A stretch of DNA of 64,000 bases from Spiroplasma_E sp902809815. GTDB taxonomy: Bacteria; Bacillota_I; Bacilli_A; Mycoplasmatales; VBWQ01. The notes under the pieces were generated by a model. It saw nothing but the letters and a program-made list of their open reading frames with translations, had not been told where the DNA came from and did not search any database. The stretch lies in NCBI RefSeq assembly GCF_964030925.1, contig NZ_OZ034992.1, positions 1,116,001 through 1,180,000 on the forward strand, written 5' to 3'. Every line of letters starts with the position of its first letter. The stretch's first letter is position 1. Position numbers and translations under genes: made by a program. This document shows, piece after piece, positions 21,357 to 33,819 of this stretch.

Positions 21357-23372
21357 ATGAGTAACAAAAATAATGATATTAAAAATGAAATAATACAATT
21401 AAGAAACCAAATTAAACAATGAAATTATGAATATCATGTTTTAGATAAACCTACTGTTAGTGACGAACTTTATGATAGCGCCTATCATAGATTAATAAAA
21501 TTAGAAGAACAATATCCCCAATTTAATAGTAATGATTCTCCAACTAAAACTGTTGGTAATAAACCACTTAATTCTTTAACAAAAATTTTTCACCAACAAC
21601 CAATGCTAAGTTTGGGTAATGCCTTTAACTATGAAGATTTACTAAAATTTGATCAACAAATTAAAAAAACATTATCAGAAAATAACATTGAATATGTTTG
21701 TGAGTTAAAAATTGATGGTCTATCAATTTCTATAACTTATGAAAAAGGAAAAATAAAAACTGCTGCTACCAGAGGTGATGGTATTGCTGGTGAAGACATT
21801 ACCAATAATATTTTGACAATTAAAACAATACCAAAAACAATACCAATTAATTCTAAATTAGAAGTAAGAGGAGAAATATATTTAAGTAAAGAAGAATTTA
21901 ATCGCATTAATGAAAAACAACAACAACAAAACTTACCACTCTTTGCTAATCCTCGCAATGCTGCAGCCGGTACTATTCGCCAACTTGATATTAATATTGT
22001 TAATTCAAGAAAATTAGATGGTTTTCTTTACTATTATATTAATGCTACTAATGATAATATTAAAACCCATGAACAAGCATTATTTACCTTACAAAAATAT
22101 GGTTTCAAAATTAATGAACAATGACAGTTATGTAAAAATATTGAAGAAGTATGAACTTATATTCAAAAATATGAAAAGTTAAGAAATACATTACCATATG
22201 AAATTGATGGTATTGTCATTAAAATTAATGATCTAACCAGTTATGATATGTTAGGAAGAACTAATAAGGCACCAAAATGAGCAATAGCTTATAAATTTCC
22301 TGCTGTTACTAGTGTTACTAAGCTTTTAGATATATTTCCAACTGTTGGTAGAACAGGAAAAATAACCTATAATGCTAGATTACAACCAGTGATAATTGCT
22401 GGTACTACCGTTACTTTTGCCACACTTCATAATGGTGATTATATTATTAATCGTGATTTACGTATTAATGATTTAGTAAGTGTTAAAAAAGCGGGTGATA
22501 TTATTCCAGAAGTAATTGCCCCAATTATTAGTAATCGTCAAATAAACAATATTATTTTTAAAAAAGCTATCCATTGTCCAGTGTGTAAAACAAAATTGGA
22601 ACAAGTTCCGCCAGAAGTTGATCAATTTTGCATTAATAGTGATTGTCCATCACGAATTCTTAAATCATTAATGCACTTCTGTTCAAGAAATGCTATGGAT
22701 ATTATTGGTTTAAATGAAAAAATATTATTACGTTTTTTAGATTTAAAATGAATTAAAACTATTAGTGATATTTACAATTTAGTTAATTTACGAAAAGAAA
22801 TACTATCATTACCACGTTTTGGTGAAAAATCTTTCACTAATCTTGCTAATTCAATTATTCTATCAAAACAAAATTCCTTAGAAAGACTTTTATTCGGTTT
22901 GGGAATTCGCCATGTTGGCCAAAAAACAGCAATTATTCTTGCAAAAAAATATTTAACTTTAAATAACTTAATGGAAGCAACCTTTGATGATCTAGCTAAT
23001 ACTAATGAAATTGGTCCAACAATTGCTACTAGTGTTATTGATTATTTCCTTAATCCTACTAATCAACAACTAATTACTAACTTGCAAAACTTTAAACTTA
23101 ACTTTAATTATTTACAAAAAAACCAATCACAAGTATTGAATGGTAAAACTTTTGTCTTAACAGGAACTTTAACTAAAAGTCGTAACGAATTCATTCAATT
23201 ATTAAATAACTATGGTGCTAAAATTACCAATACTATTAGTAATAATACTTCTTATTTAATTGTTGGAGAAAATCCAGGAAATAAATTAGCACAAGCACGC
23301 AAACTTAATGTTAAAATTATTAATGAAGAGCAATTACAAAATTTATTGAAAGAGGTAGCAAAAAATGGATAA
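21357..23372 (+). CDS. ligA: NAD-dependent DNA ligase
   Basis: 671 residues, full length for LigA. Order seen: N-terminal Ia domain (YDSAYHRLIKLEEQYP), adenylation domain with the active Lys in ELKIDGLSIS (Lys ~118), GEIYLSKEEF, then OB-fold, a Zn-finger with four Cys (CPVCKTKL ... CINSDCPS), helix-hairpin-helix repeats, and a BRCT domain (GKTFVLTGTLTKSRNEF) at the end. It seals nicks between Okazaki fragments using NAD+. It overlaps gatC by 8 nt, an operon arrangement. Confidence 0.95.
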
Positions 23373-23679
23373 AATTGAAAAGAAAATGACAACAAAAATG
23401 CTACATGAATTTGCTAACGAACTTATGTTCAATTTAAGCGAAGAACAATGTGAAAATCTTTTACTAGAATTTAAAGCTATTGAAAAACAAATGGAAATTG
23501 TGACAAATATTAATACAAATGATATTGAACCTTTAAATTACCCATTTCCTATTATTAATAATTTATTACGTTCCGATAATGTTGGAACTCATTTAACATC
23601 TAAAACTGTTTTAAATATTGCTCCAGAAGTTGAAAATAATTACATTAGTATTAATCAGGTGATTAATCATGAAAATTAA
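23365..23679 (+). CDS. gatC: Aspartyl/glutamyl-tRNA amidotransferase subunit C
   Basis: 104 residues. Short helical protein with LHEFANELMFNLSEEQ and the conserved DIEPLNYPF segment (the GatC 'PxxHP'-like region). It stabilises the GatAB amidotransferase that makes Gln-tRNA or Asn-tRNA from mischarged tRNA. It overlaps ligA and gatA by 8-11 nt. Confidence 0.88.
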   Translation: MDKIEKKMTTKMLHEFANELMFNLSEEQCENLLLEFKAIEKQMEIVTNINTNDIEPLNYPFPIINNLLRSDNVGTHLTSKTVLNIAPEVENNYISINQVINHEN

Positions 23680-25141
23680 TTACCACCAACTTTCAATTCG
23701 TCAACTTCATGAACTATTAAAAACAAAAATACTTACTCCAGATCAATTAACTAAATTAGTATACAAACGATTAGAACAATTCAAAAAATTAAATGCTGTT
23801 GTTACTTCACTGGAACAAAATGCCATTAAACAAACAAAATCAATTACTGAACAAGAAATTAATGATAATTTATTAACAGCAATTCCATTTGTAATGAAAG
23901 ATAATATTGCTACTATTAATTTCTTAACAACAGGTTCATCAAAAATTCTTGCTAATTTTATTCCTAATTATGACAGTACTGTTAATATGTTATTAACAAA
24001 TAATAAAGCCATTAATATAGCTAAAACTGCTCTTGATGAACTAGGAATGGGTGGAGATGGTTTATATGCAGCTACTGGTCATGTCTTAAACCCTTGGAAT
24101 TTAAAACATATCACTGGTGGTAGTTCTAGTGGCAGTGCAGCTTTAGTCGCTGCTGGAATTGTACCATTTGCTTTAGGAACAGATACTGGTGATTCAATAC
24201 GTAAACCTGCCGCTTATTGTGGTATTGTTGGTTTTAAACCAACATATGGTTTAATTTCAAGAAATGGTGTTTTTCCTTATGCTCCAAGTTTAGACACAGT
24301 TGGTATATTTACTAATCATGTCGAAGATATTGCCATTGTCTTGGATAGTATTGCTTTATTTGATGAACAAGACTTTACTAGTGTTCAAAGTAAAGAAAAA
24401 GATTATACTCAAAACTTAAATCAAAATATAGAAGGTAAAAATATTGCTATTTTAAATTATAATGATTATCAGTGAAATGATATAGTTAAATCTAGTTTTG
24501 ATGAAGCAATAAAGCATTTAACTGATGGTGGTGCAAAAGTTCAAAAAATTGAATTTAATAAAGAATTATTACAATCTTTATTACCAGTCTATATGATTAT
24601 TTCTTTTGCTGAAGCAACTAGTTGCCACGCAAATCTAACTGGTATTAATTTTGGTGTTCGTAAAAATGGTAAAAATTATCAAGAAGTTATGACAAATTCA
24701 CGAACATTTGGTTTCGGTGATATGGTAAAACGCAGACACATTATTGGTGCATATGCTTTATCTGAAAATCATCAAGAAGAATTATTTAACAAAGCTAAAA
24801 AAGTAAGAAGATTAATTGTTGAACATTTAAATACTATCTTTAAAAAATATGATGCTTTCATTATTATGCCAAATATTAATCCAGCTCCAAAAATTAAAGA
24901 TGTATTAGAACAAAAAAAAGTTATTAAAAGTGAGCATGATTATTTAGAAGACTTACTACTACTTTCTAATTTAAATGGTGGACCAAGCATTAATATTCCG
25001 TTAACTACTGTTAATGGTTTACCGATTGGTTTTAATATTAATGGTGCACCTTTCAATGATCAAGTTATATTGAATATTGCTTCATTTTTAAGTAAAAAAA
25101 TTAATTTTAATAATAAACTACTAGGTGATGATCATGAATAA
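23669..25141 (+). CDS. gatA: Aspartyl/glutamyl-tRNA amidotransferase subunit A
   Basis: 490 residues with an amidase domain. Catalytic Lys in AIPFVMKDNI, cis-Ser and Ser nucleophile in the GGSSSGSAALVA block, and TDTGDSIRKPAAYCGIVGFKPTYG are all present. It releases ammonia from glutamine for GatB. Reads through one TGA (Trp after NYNDYQ). Overlaps gatB by 8 nt. Confidence 0.95.
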
Positions 25142-26573
25142 TAAATATGATGTTGTAATGGGTATTGAAATCCACTGTGAATTAAAAACTAAAACTAAAT
25201 GTTTTTCCAACGCCGCCAATACTTTTGGTCAAAAACCAAATACTCAAATTAATGCCATTGATTGCGGATATCCAGGAACATTACCAACAGTTAATCAAGC
25301 TGTTATTATAATGGCAATTCAAACATGTACTGCTTTAAAAATGAATATTGATCCACTCTTACGTTTTGATCGAAAAAGTTATTTTTATCCCGATTTACCT
25401 AAAGGTTATCAAATCACACAATTTTTTCATCCAATTGGCACAAATGGTGAATTACCAATAGTTGTAAATAATGAAGAATTTATTGTTAGTTTTGAACGCT
25501 TACATATTGAAGAAGATACAGCAAAACAAATTCATAATAATAAAAAAACATTATTAGACTATAATCGAGCGGGAATTCCCTTATTGGAAATTGTTACTAA
25601 ACCAATTTTTAACACAAGTGAACAAGTAGTAGCATATATTAATACTCTACGTCAATTATTAATTCATTTACAAGTTAGTGATGCTAAAATGAATGAAGGC
25701 TCATTACGATGTGATATTAATATATCGTTAAAACCACATGGTAGTGATATTTTAGGTACCAAAGTTGAAATTAAAAACTTAAATTCTACACATAATATTA
25801 CTTTAGCAATAAATGATGAAATTAATCGTCAAACTAATATTTTAAATAAAAAACAAAAAATTAATCTTGAAACTAGAAGATTTGATGAAAAAACTAATAA
25901 AACCGTTAGCATGCGTAGCAAAGAAAATAAAATTAATTATAAATATTTTCCTGAACCAAATATTTTTCCAATTCAACTAGACGAAAAATGAATCAAAATG
26001 ATTGCTAAAAATCTTCCTGAATTGCCTAAAGAAATAATGGAAAGATTAAAAAAACAATACAATCTACCAACAAAAGATATTAATTTATTAATTGATAAAG
26101 TAGAAATATTAACTATTTTTGAACAAACAGTTGCCATTAATAATTTAGCATTACCTACCTTTAATTATTTAGTAGGTCCTGTGCAAGCTTATTGTAATAC
26201 TAATAACACTACTATTAAAAACAGCGAACTTACTGCTAATAATCTATCACAATTAGTTAGTCTAGTTTATGAGCAAAAAATTAATGATAAACAAAGTAAA
26301 CAGTTATTAAATGCAATTATGATTAATAGTGAAAAAAGCCCTACCGAACTTATTAGAACATTAGGTATTACTTTAGTAAGTGATAGTAATGATTTAGAAA
26401 AAATATTAATCACAATTTTAAAAGCAAATGAAAACATGATTACTATTTATAAAGTCAATCCAGAAAAAGCAATGAAATTTTTTATGGGTCAATTAATGAA
26501 ACTAACTAAAGGACAAGCAAATCCACAAGTTTCTAAAGAAATATTAAAAAAATTGATTGAAAACTATAATTAG
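25134..26573 (+). CDS. gatB: Aspartyl/glutamyl-tRNA amidotransferase subunit B
   Basis: 479 residues. GatB signature MGIEIHCEL at the N-terminus, CDINISLKPHG, KVEIKNLNSTHNI, and YFPEPNIFPI, followed by a helical middle and a Yqey/GatB tail domain. It phosphorylates and amidates the mischarged tRNA. ATG 25134 is favoured (AGGTGATG upstream); 25128 and a GTG at 25125 are alternatives. Last gene of the ligA-gatCAB operon. Confidence 0.95.
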
Positions 26574-26587
26574 TTTCAATCAATTTT
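26549..26587 (+). terminator. ligA-gatCAB operon terminator
   Basis: 14-bp stem (AAAATTGATTGAAA / TTTCAATCAATTTT) overlaps the gatB stop and ends in a T run. Confidence 0.8.
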
Positions 26588-26774
26588 TAATTAAGAATTT
26601 TTATATTATACTTTGAATATTTTTATTATCAATTTTATATACTAATATTTTATTTAAAATCTACATTTTCAATTAAATTTCCTTAAATTACTAAATCATC
26701 ATTTGTCTTATTAACAATTAATGAATATTTTAATAAAATATTTATTTTTATTCTTTTAAGTAACTTTCTTAATT

Positions 26775-28830
26775 TTAATTAAAATTACTTGTTGGTCTTA
26801 AAAATTGTAATGACATTGTTAAATTATTAACTAATGTTTTATTTGTCAATTCTGGTTTATTTAATTGGATAGTTATTGTTTGATGGTGGTTGGCCCTTAA
26901 TTACTGGACCATTTTTGATATAAAATTCTAAATTTTAATTTGTAAAATTGGTGGTTTTAGAAATTTAGAATGTATTCTTTCATAATTATAAAACATAACA
27001 TATTGATTTACATCATTTATAGCTTCATTGATGGATAAATATTGATTTGATCCTTTAGGTAGTCATTCTTGAGATAAATGAGAAAATCAGTTTTCAGATA
27101 ATACATTACCACCAATATCATAAGGTTGTTTTTTTGCTTAAAATTATTTGTTTATCCTCTGCTCATTTTGTGATATCCTGACAATAAAATTCGTTGGCGT
27201 TATCTGAATGTAAAATAACATTTTTTACTTGATTTCAAGAAAATTGTTTGTTGATTTTTTCAAGAGCAGGAAGAATTAAATCCTGATATGATTTATTAGG
27301 AGCAATATTATAACTAACAACATTATTTGAATAAAAATCAATAATTACAAAAAGATATAATCATCCTTCTTTAGTATTTATTTGTTTAGTGTCCATTGAT
27401 CAAATTTGATTTGAAGAGGTTGTACTTTTATAATCTTTGTTTACTTTATCCATTGTAGGTATTTACTTATTTGGATTTTTTTTGTTTTTAGGATAGTTAT
27501 TTTTAGTTTGTTTTAATCCTTGAATATTGTGTTCTTTCATAATTTTTCGCATTTGTTTTATTGATAATTCTATATTTAAAATGATATTTTTTTCTTGTTT
27601 TAATCACTCTTTAAAAGCTGAAAAAATTCTTAAATATCCATAAATTCTGCCTTTTCTTGTAGAATGAAATTCGATTAAAAGTTGGCATATTTTTTGATAT
27701 TTATGATTGCATTTAATAATATGATTTTCTTCTTTTTTAATAGGTTTTTGTTTATTTTTTAAAAAGTAATATGTTGATCTGTTTAATTGAAGATATTGAC
27801 ATAGGTTTCTAATTGAATATTGATTTTTACAATCATCAATAATTTTAATTTTTTCTTTGATATTTAATTTGTTAATTACTAATGCTATTTGTTTAATTTT
27901 ATCCATTAATAAAAATCCTTTCAGGTTAAAATTAGTGTTAATTATATAACACAATTGTTTTTAGAATACATTCAGGTTTTTTAAATTAATGGTCTAGTAA
28001 AAAGGGCTAAGTGGCAAGTGGCAAGTGGCGATTATTAATATTTCTTTGATTCAAATTTGATTCATTATTTTTTTGTTGTAATTGTTGTATCTTTTCATGT
28101 AATTCATTATTTTTTTTGTTGTAATGTTTGCATTTGAACATGTAATTCATATTGCTTAATTTCTAAATTAGTAATTTGTTTTTCTAAAGATGCTATTTTA
28201 AAATTTGCTTTTTTTGGTATTTCTAAAAGAACTTTAAAATTAGTAAGTTTATTATTTTGATAATCAGCTTTTAATTCTTTTTCTAATTTATCTTTAATAT
28301 CTTTAATATTTTCTTTTAATTTTGTCTTTTGATTTTCTATCAAGATATTTTTTTGTTTTAACTTCTGCTGTTGTTTTTGTAAAAATTTTATGTCCCTATC
28401 AAAAATTTCTTTTCATAAAAGTTTTATTTTACTATTTAAAGTTAGTAAATCGCTTTCTGTTTCTATCAATTTACTATTAAAATAAGATCTAAATCTTAAT
28501 ACTTTCAATAAAATTTTCTTTAAATGTTTTTTAGAAAAATCATCTTTTTCAATTTGTTTATTAATAAATAAATTTAATACTTTTATTTTTTTTAAAATTA
28601 ATAAAATCTTCAAGTATTTTTGGTAAAAAAACCTCTTTTAAAGTAGTTAATTGAAAATTATATGAATAATTATTTATTTCATCATTTAATTCTAAGATTA
28701 AGGAATTTGTTCAATCTTCAATAATTTTAAGTGAATCAAATTTCCCTTTTAGAATTGGTATTTTTTTATCCAAACATTTTATTTTATATTGTGTTCATTT
28801 ATTACTAAAAAAATAAATATAATTGTCCAT
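26775..28830 (-). pseudogene. Long coiled-coil protein, frameshifted and split by IS-A copy 2
   Basis: ATG 28830 (AAAGGATG upstream) opens a frame that breaks in an A8 run near 28597, continues as a coiled coil (NFKIASLEKQITNLEIKQYE) to about 28107, breaks again in a poly-A run, then continues (NELHEKIQQLQQKNNES) into the IS at 26885-28029. Removing the IS and one GAT copy continues the frame to a stop at 26775 (end NKTLVNNLTM...). The total would be near 300 residues, Lys/Gln/Glu-rich with a helical heptad pattern. Accessory gene of unknown function. The poly-A breaks could be sequencing error; the IS is not. Confidence 0.6.
26885..28029 (-). mobile_element. IS-A copy 2 (IS3-type), decayed, 1145 bp
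   Basis: Flanked by GAT duplications (26882-26884 and 28030-28032). The transposase frame (26928-27906) has an extra T/A in a six-A run near 27133 (frameshift) and a TGG/TGA-to-TAA change at a Trp position near 27463 that makes a premature stop, so it cannot make active transposase. The right end carries two additional aagtggc units compared with copy 1. Confidence 0.85.
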
Positions 28831-28948
28831 TGTTCTTCATCCTTTACATAAAATTATTATTTTAAATACTAAATAAATAAATTTTCCTTAATTTAGTAAA
28901 TTATTAAATATTAATAGAATTTACTTATACTTTTGATATTTTTTCCTT

Positions 28949-29568
28949 TTAAATACTATTACTAATTACTTTACCATTGACATTAGAAAATATCTTATTT
29001 TCTGATATATCTAATATAATATCAATAATCTCGGGCGTTTTAGGTACCTCTGGTCTTTCAAACATATTAGTTTCAATGTTATTAATACCATTAGATAAAT
29101 CTTTAACGTTAAATATATCTGCCTTGTGTACTATTTCTTGTTCTTCATTACTTTGAGTTACTGGCATTGGTACGATGTTAGAAAGCATTATCTTATCATC
29201 AACTTTTTGCTTTACTATTACTGTCGCATATTTTGTTTTATGTCTTTTGAATTTTTGCAAATTTGAGTATCATCTCACTCTATAGGAATTTGAATATGTT
29301 CTCTCATTTTTTCTTTATTTTTTTGACATCATCTGTAATAATATTCTCGTTTTCTTGCTTTCACTTCTGACTTTTGATTATATTCTCGTTTTCTTGCTTT
29401 CACTTCAGGCCTTTGAGCATATTTTAATTTTTTAGTTCCAACCTCAGGTTTTTGGTTATGTTTCCGTATTCTTTCTTTGCTGAAATTTTTTTGATTAATT
29501 TGAATTATTTCAAAAATTTGTTCTATTTTTTTAATTAGTACTTTCTTATTTTTTTCCATTGTATACAT
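28949..29568 (-). pseudogene. Repeat-containing charged protein, frameshifted
   Basis: ATG 29568 with GAAAGGA upstream. The N-terminal part has a Lys/Arg-rich repeat of 12 residues (PEVKARKREYNQ appears with variants about four times) of a sort seen in Spiroplasma plasmid and phage genes. A +1/-1 discontinuity occurs near 29280, after HIQIPIEWDD; the other frame continues as WYSNLQKFKRHKTKYATVIV to a stop at 28949. About 205 residues if joined. Function unknown; likely nucleic-acid-binding from charge. It lies just upstream of the coiled-coil pseudogene in the same direction, suggesting one mobile operon. Confidence 0.45.
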
Positions 29569-29590
29569 AATATTTTCCTTTCAAAAAATA

Positions 29591-29639
29591 AAAAACCTAT
29601 TTACTTTAAAAAATAAAGCAATCGGTTAAAAACTTATAT
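29591..29639 (-). promoter_or_regulatory. Shared leader with terminator-like hairpin (copy 1)
   Basis: On the minus strand ATATAAGTTTTTAACC (29624-29639) is followed by an imperfect hairpin (AACCGATTGCTTTA ... TAAAGTAAATAGGTT) and a T run, then the RBS. The same elements occur at 52633-52684. Confidence 0.55.
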
Positions 29640-29717
29640 TTAAATTAAAATATATAAATTTTATTACAATGATAATACATTAATATTTCTAAAAATAAAA
29701 AACAATTTTATTGACAA

Positions 29718-30563
29718 TTAATTTTTTTTATTAGTGTTTTTTTCTTTCTTAACTTCCTTTTTCTTTAATTTTTTATTTTTTTTCTTTTTCTTATTTCTTC
29801 TGAATCAATTTCAAAATGAACGCTTTTTCTTTACCGCTTTAATAATAGTAGGCTCAAATACTTTATTAGTATCACCAATTGAAAAATCATTACAAACAGA
29901 ATTAATATTTTCATTAGAACTAATAAATAATAGTTCATCATTTAACATTAATATTTCATTTCTACTAGGAATAATAACTTTACCATGACGTTTAATTGCA
30001 ACTAAGTTAATTTTATAATTGCTAGGAATTTTTAAAGTTTCTAGTTTTTTATTTGTAAACTTAGTATTTTTAACAATTACATTAGCTATTGAGTACTTTT
30101 CATCAACTGTAGTTAAATCTACTCCTAATTTTCAAATAGCACGATATGCAGCTTTCTTACCAGCTTCTGTTTCAGATAAAATAATATTAGTAATACCAAT
30201 TGCTTCTAAAATTAGTTGGTGAGTACTATCAACAGCTTTCGCAATAAGATTAAGTGATGATAATGTATTGTGTTCACGATGAATTGCTAAAACATGAACA
30301 GCAGTAACAATTGAAGCTGCTAAATCAGAACCAATAGCAATAATAATATTTTGCACTTTGTGAATTCCGGCATCATCTAATGCATCACGATTAGTTGAAT
30401 CTAAAATTAAAGTTTCAGAAGCTATTGATGAAACTAATTGACAACGGTCTTCTCTTTTATCAATAGCTAATGTAACTTTACCTAATTCTTCTAAAGTTTT
30501 AACAACTGAAATTCCGAATTTACCTAAACCAATGACACAAAAATCATTTTCTGATGAAGACAT
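29718..30563 (-). CDS. ktrA: Potassium uptake regulatory subunit, TrkA/KtrA family
   Basis: 281 residues. RCK_N domain with the NAD-binding loop CVIGLGKFGISVVKTL at the N-terminus and AIDKRED..., then an RCK_C domain (KFTNKKLETLKIPSN). The C-terminal ~35 residues are unusually basic (RRNKKKKNKKLKKK), beyond the ordinary KtrA length. It gates the KtrB channel in response to nucleotides. It is divergent from ktrB, so both genes share the 166-nt control region. Confidence 0.9.
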
Positions 30564-30606
30564 CTATATCCTTCTTCCTTAAATAATATTTACTTAAATA
30601 TGTTAT

Positions 30607-30696
30607 ATTATACTAAATTATAAACTAATTCTTAAAATATTGGTATTTTAAATTTAAAACTAATATTTAATAGAAATGACTATAGTATAGTATAAT
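30607..30696. promoter_or_regulatory. Divergent promoter region of ktrA/ktrB
   Basis: TATAAT on the plus strand at 30691-30696 and its complement at 30607-30612 for the minus strand lie between the two starts. -35 boxes are weak; no operator is clear. Confidence 0.4.
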
Positions 30697-30729
30697 AATA
30701 AAAGAAAATGTTATTTTAGGAGTTTTTTG

Positions 30730-32217
30730 ATGCTATCTAAGGTTAATTATCGTAGTGTAAAAAATATTTTTAAAATTATTTTTGTTGGTAAAACTCGTCC
30801 CCGACAAATGTTTAATTTATATTTTTTCACTTTATTAGTTGGAACAATACTTTTAATGACACCAATTGCCACAACAAAAGGACAATGAAACTTTTTGCCT
30901 GCCCTTTTTACTGCTAGTAGTGCGTTTTCTGATACTGGTTTAACAGTAAAAAGCACTGCTAATGACTTTACTTTCTTTGGGCAATTTATTATTTTAATTT
31001 TAATTAAATTTGGTGGTATTGGTTTAATTACAGTTAAACTAGCAATATTATCCTTATTTGTATTTAATCGACATACTAGTTTAAGAGAAAGATTACTAAT
31101 GCAAGGTGAACGTGGTTCTAATAAATTAGGAACGACTATTGATGTATTAAAAATTGGGATTATTGTTATGACAATTACTGAATTTTTGGGAGCAATTGTT
31201 TTATTTTTATATTTTTATTTTGTGCCTATCTCAGGAATAGAATATGGTCTAAACAATAATACAGGTTACTATAATCACATACTATTAGCATTATGATCGG
31301 GAATTTTCCACTCGATTTCTGCTGTTAATAATGCTGGTTTTGATATAGTTGGTATAACTTCATTAGAACCTTTTCAGAGTGATTATTTTGTGCAGTGAAT
31401 TTTTATTATTGAATTTGTAATTGGTGGTATTGGTTTTCCTGTTTATTATGATTTATATCATTGAATTAAAAATAAAACTCATGGTAAAAAATTTAGATTT
31501 AGTTTATTTACTAAACTAACATTAATAACATATTTTTTAGTTACGATATTGGGTGTTAGTAGTGTTATGTTTATTGAATATTTTTCACGTAATGTCATAA
31601 CTCCATCAAGGCAAGAGCCCATTTTTAAAAATTTATCGACATCTGATGCAATTATGGCTGTTTTTTTTAATACAATGTCAACAAGAAATGCTGGATACTA
31701 TACAGTTGACTTAAATAAATTTCACCTTGCCTCACAAATGATCCAATCATTAATGATGTGAATTGGTTCTTCACCAGCAAGTACTGCCGGAGGAATTAGA
31801 ACGACAACTTTAGCAATCATTCTTTTAACAATTTTTAATATTGCCCGTGGCCGTAATGATGTTTTTGTATTCAAGCGTAAAATTCCTAATCAAACTGTTC
31901 GTATGTCATTTATAGTCGGCACACTTGGTTTTATTTTAGTTTTTGTATCAGTAATGATTATCACAATTGAAAATGTTTTTATAATAGATAATTCTGATAT
32001 GACCTTTGCACAAGTAATTTTTGATGTTTCAAGTGCTTTTGGAACAACAGGACTTTCATTATTTGATAATTCCAAATTAGGTATTTTTAGTCAACTTAGT
32101 TTAATTTTTGTCATGTTTGTGGGACAATTAGGAGTATCAACTACTGTTCTTGCTTGAAGTGATCGTAAATCAAAACCAACGATAAGTAGAGTTGAAGAAA
32201 ACGTATTAATTGGATAA
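30730..32217 (+). CDS. ktrB: Potassium uptake channel, TrkH/KtrB family
   Basis: 495 residues with about 8-10 membrane spans and the four pore-loop glycines expected for a TrkH/KtrB K+ channel: ASSAFSDTGLT, SAVNNAGFDI, MSTRNAGYYT and SSAFGTTGLS. The region SSPASTAGGIRTTTLAI is the conserved post-pore helix. It takes up K+ together with the cytosolic KtrA ring encoded divergently. Several Trp are TGA. A TTTAGGAG upstream is the ribosome-binding site. Confidence 0.92.
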
Positions 32218-32238
32218 ATTAAGAAACGGTGAACACAT

Positions 32239-33093
32239 ATGATAAAAATTTTAGATGGTAAAATAATTGCCCAGCAAATTAAAGCAAAAATTAAAGCACA
32301 AGTAACAACTATTACTAATCGTAAACCTAAACTAGCAGTAATAATTATTGGTGAAGATTTAGCATCACAAATGTACGTACGAACTAAAATTAAAGCATGT
32401 CAAGAATGTGGTATTGATGGACAAGTATTTTCACTAACAACAGCAGTAACACAAAAAGAAATAATTAATAAAATTGAACAATTAAATAGTGATAATAATA
32501 TTGATGGAATTTTAGTACAATTACCACTACCAAAACATTTAGATACATTAGCAATTATTAATAGCATTACTATTAATAAAGATGTTGATGGTTTAACAAA
32601 TATTAATGCCGGAAGATTATTACAAGGTGATAAAAAAGCAATGTTGCCTTGTACAGTAAAAGGTATTTTAAAATTACTAAATCACTATCAAATTCCCATT
32701 TCTAAACAAAATATTACTATCATTAACGATAGTAATATTGTTGGTAAACCATTGGCTTTATCATTAACTAATATGGGAGCAACTGTTAGCATTGTTCATA
32801 AATTAACTAAAGACTTAACTCTTTATACTAAAGAAGCTGATATCATTTGTAGTGCTACTGGTGTCTATAATATTATTAATAGTAGTCAAGTTAAACGTGA
32901 TGTTGTTATTATTGATGTAGCAATTAATTATCAAGGTAAAGAAAAAAAAGTTGTTGGTGATATTAATTTTGAAATAATGAAAAATACCGCTTCAGCAATT
33001 ACTCCTGTGCCTGGTGGTGTTGGACCAATGACTATTGCCATGTTATTAGAAAATTTAATGATTTGCTATCAATTAAATAATAAATATAATTAA
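32239..33093 (+). CDS. folD: Bifunctional methylene-THF dehydrogenase / cyclohydrolase
   Basis: 284 residues, full length for FolD. Catalytic and folate motifs DASQMYVRTK-like region (EDLASQMYVRTKIKAC), DGILVQLPLPKHLD, DVDGLTNINAGRL, NDSNIVGKPLALSL (NADP-binding) and TPVPGGVGPMTIAMLLEN are all present. It interconverts 5,10-methylene-THF, methenyl-THF and 10-formyl-THF. It starts 21 nt after ktrB, so cotranscription is possible. Confidence 0.95.
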   Translation: MIKILDGKIIAQQIKAKIKAQVTTITNRKPKLAVIIIGEDLASQMYVRTKIKACQECGIDGQVFSLTTAVTQKEIINKIEQLNSDNNIDGILVQLPLPKHLDTLAIINSITINKDVDGLTNINAGRLLQGDKKAMLPCTVKGILKLLNHYQIPISKQNITIINDSNIVGKPLALSLTNMGATVSIVHKLTKDLTLYTKEADIICSATGVYNIINSSQVKRDVVIIDVAINYQGKEKKVVGDINFEIMKNTASAITPVPGGVGPMTIAMLLENLMICYQLNNKYN

Positions 33094-33106
33094 ATTGGAG
33101 AATCAA

Positions 33107-33819
33107 TTGTTAAAGAAAAATTGGATTAAAAAAAGATTAAATAATATTGAAAAAAATAATTTAGAATTATTAAAATTTAAGTTTTTAAAAGAAACTATTT
33201 CAACAAATAGTGTTTATTTTGATAGTCCTTTACATTTTTTAAAACCAGAAAATTATTCAGATTATCAAATACATAATGAAAATAATACTATTATTTTTAA
33301 AATAGAAGTTAATATACAAAAATTATATGATGATTGAATAAAAGGAATGAATAATTTTGCTTGAGATTATATTTTAAGTAAAAAATATATAAATATTAAC
33401 ACTGAATATAATTTAAAAACTAATGAGTTTATTAATAAAATTAATCAAAACTTATTTCTTTTAAAAAATAATTTAATATCAAAAAATAATATTTACGTTG
33501 TAAAAGTTTGAACCTCAAAAATAGTAAAAAATAATTTCAATATTTCTTCCTTTGAAAAAGATTGAGAAGAATTTAACGATGTTGGATATTGATGAATAGA
33601 TAAAGATACTTTAAATAAAGAAGTTTCTTTAAATGAAAAATTACGTTTTACTTTTAGAAATTCATCAGATTCTTTAATAAAAGAACTATTATTTAAAGGA
33701 AATCATGAAATTACAATAAAATATGTTGAAACTGAAATTGAAATTGAAATTACTACTAAAGGTTATAAATATAAAAATTCTAATTGATGAAAAAGAAATT
33801 GATCATGATTTATTTCAAT
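33107..33819 (+). pseudogene. Truncated accessory gene, 3' end lost to IS-B copy 2
   Basis: Opens with TTG at 33107 (TTGGAG before it; an in-frame TTG at 33095 is the alternative) only 13 nt after folD and runs about 237 codons to the IS. Polar, Asn/Lys/Ile-rich with many aromatic residues; near the end an EIEIEI stretch and repeated WW/W. No family recognised. The similarity in style to the pseudogene at 55332 (also EIEIEI) suggests the two might be related accessory proteins, but the flanks do not match as one split gene. Confidence 0.5.
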
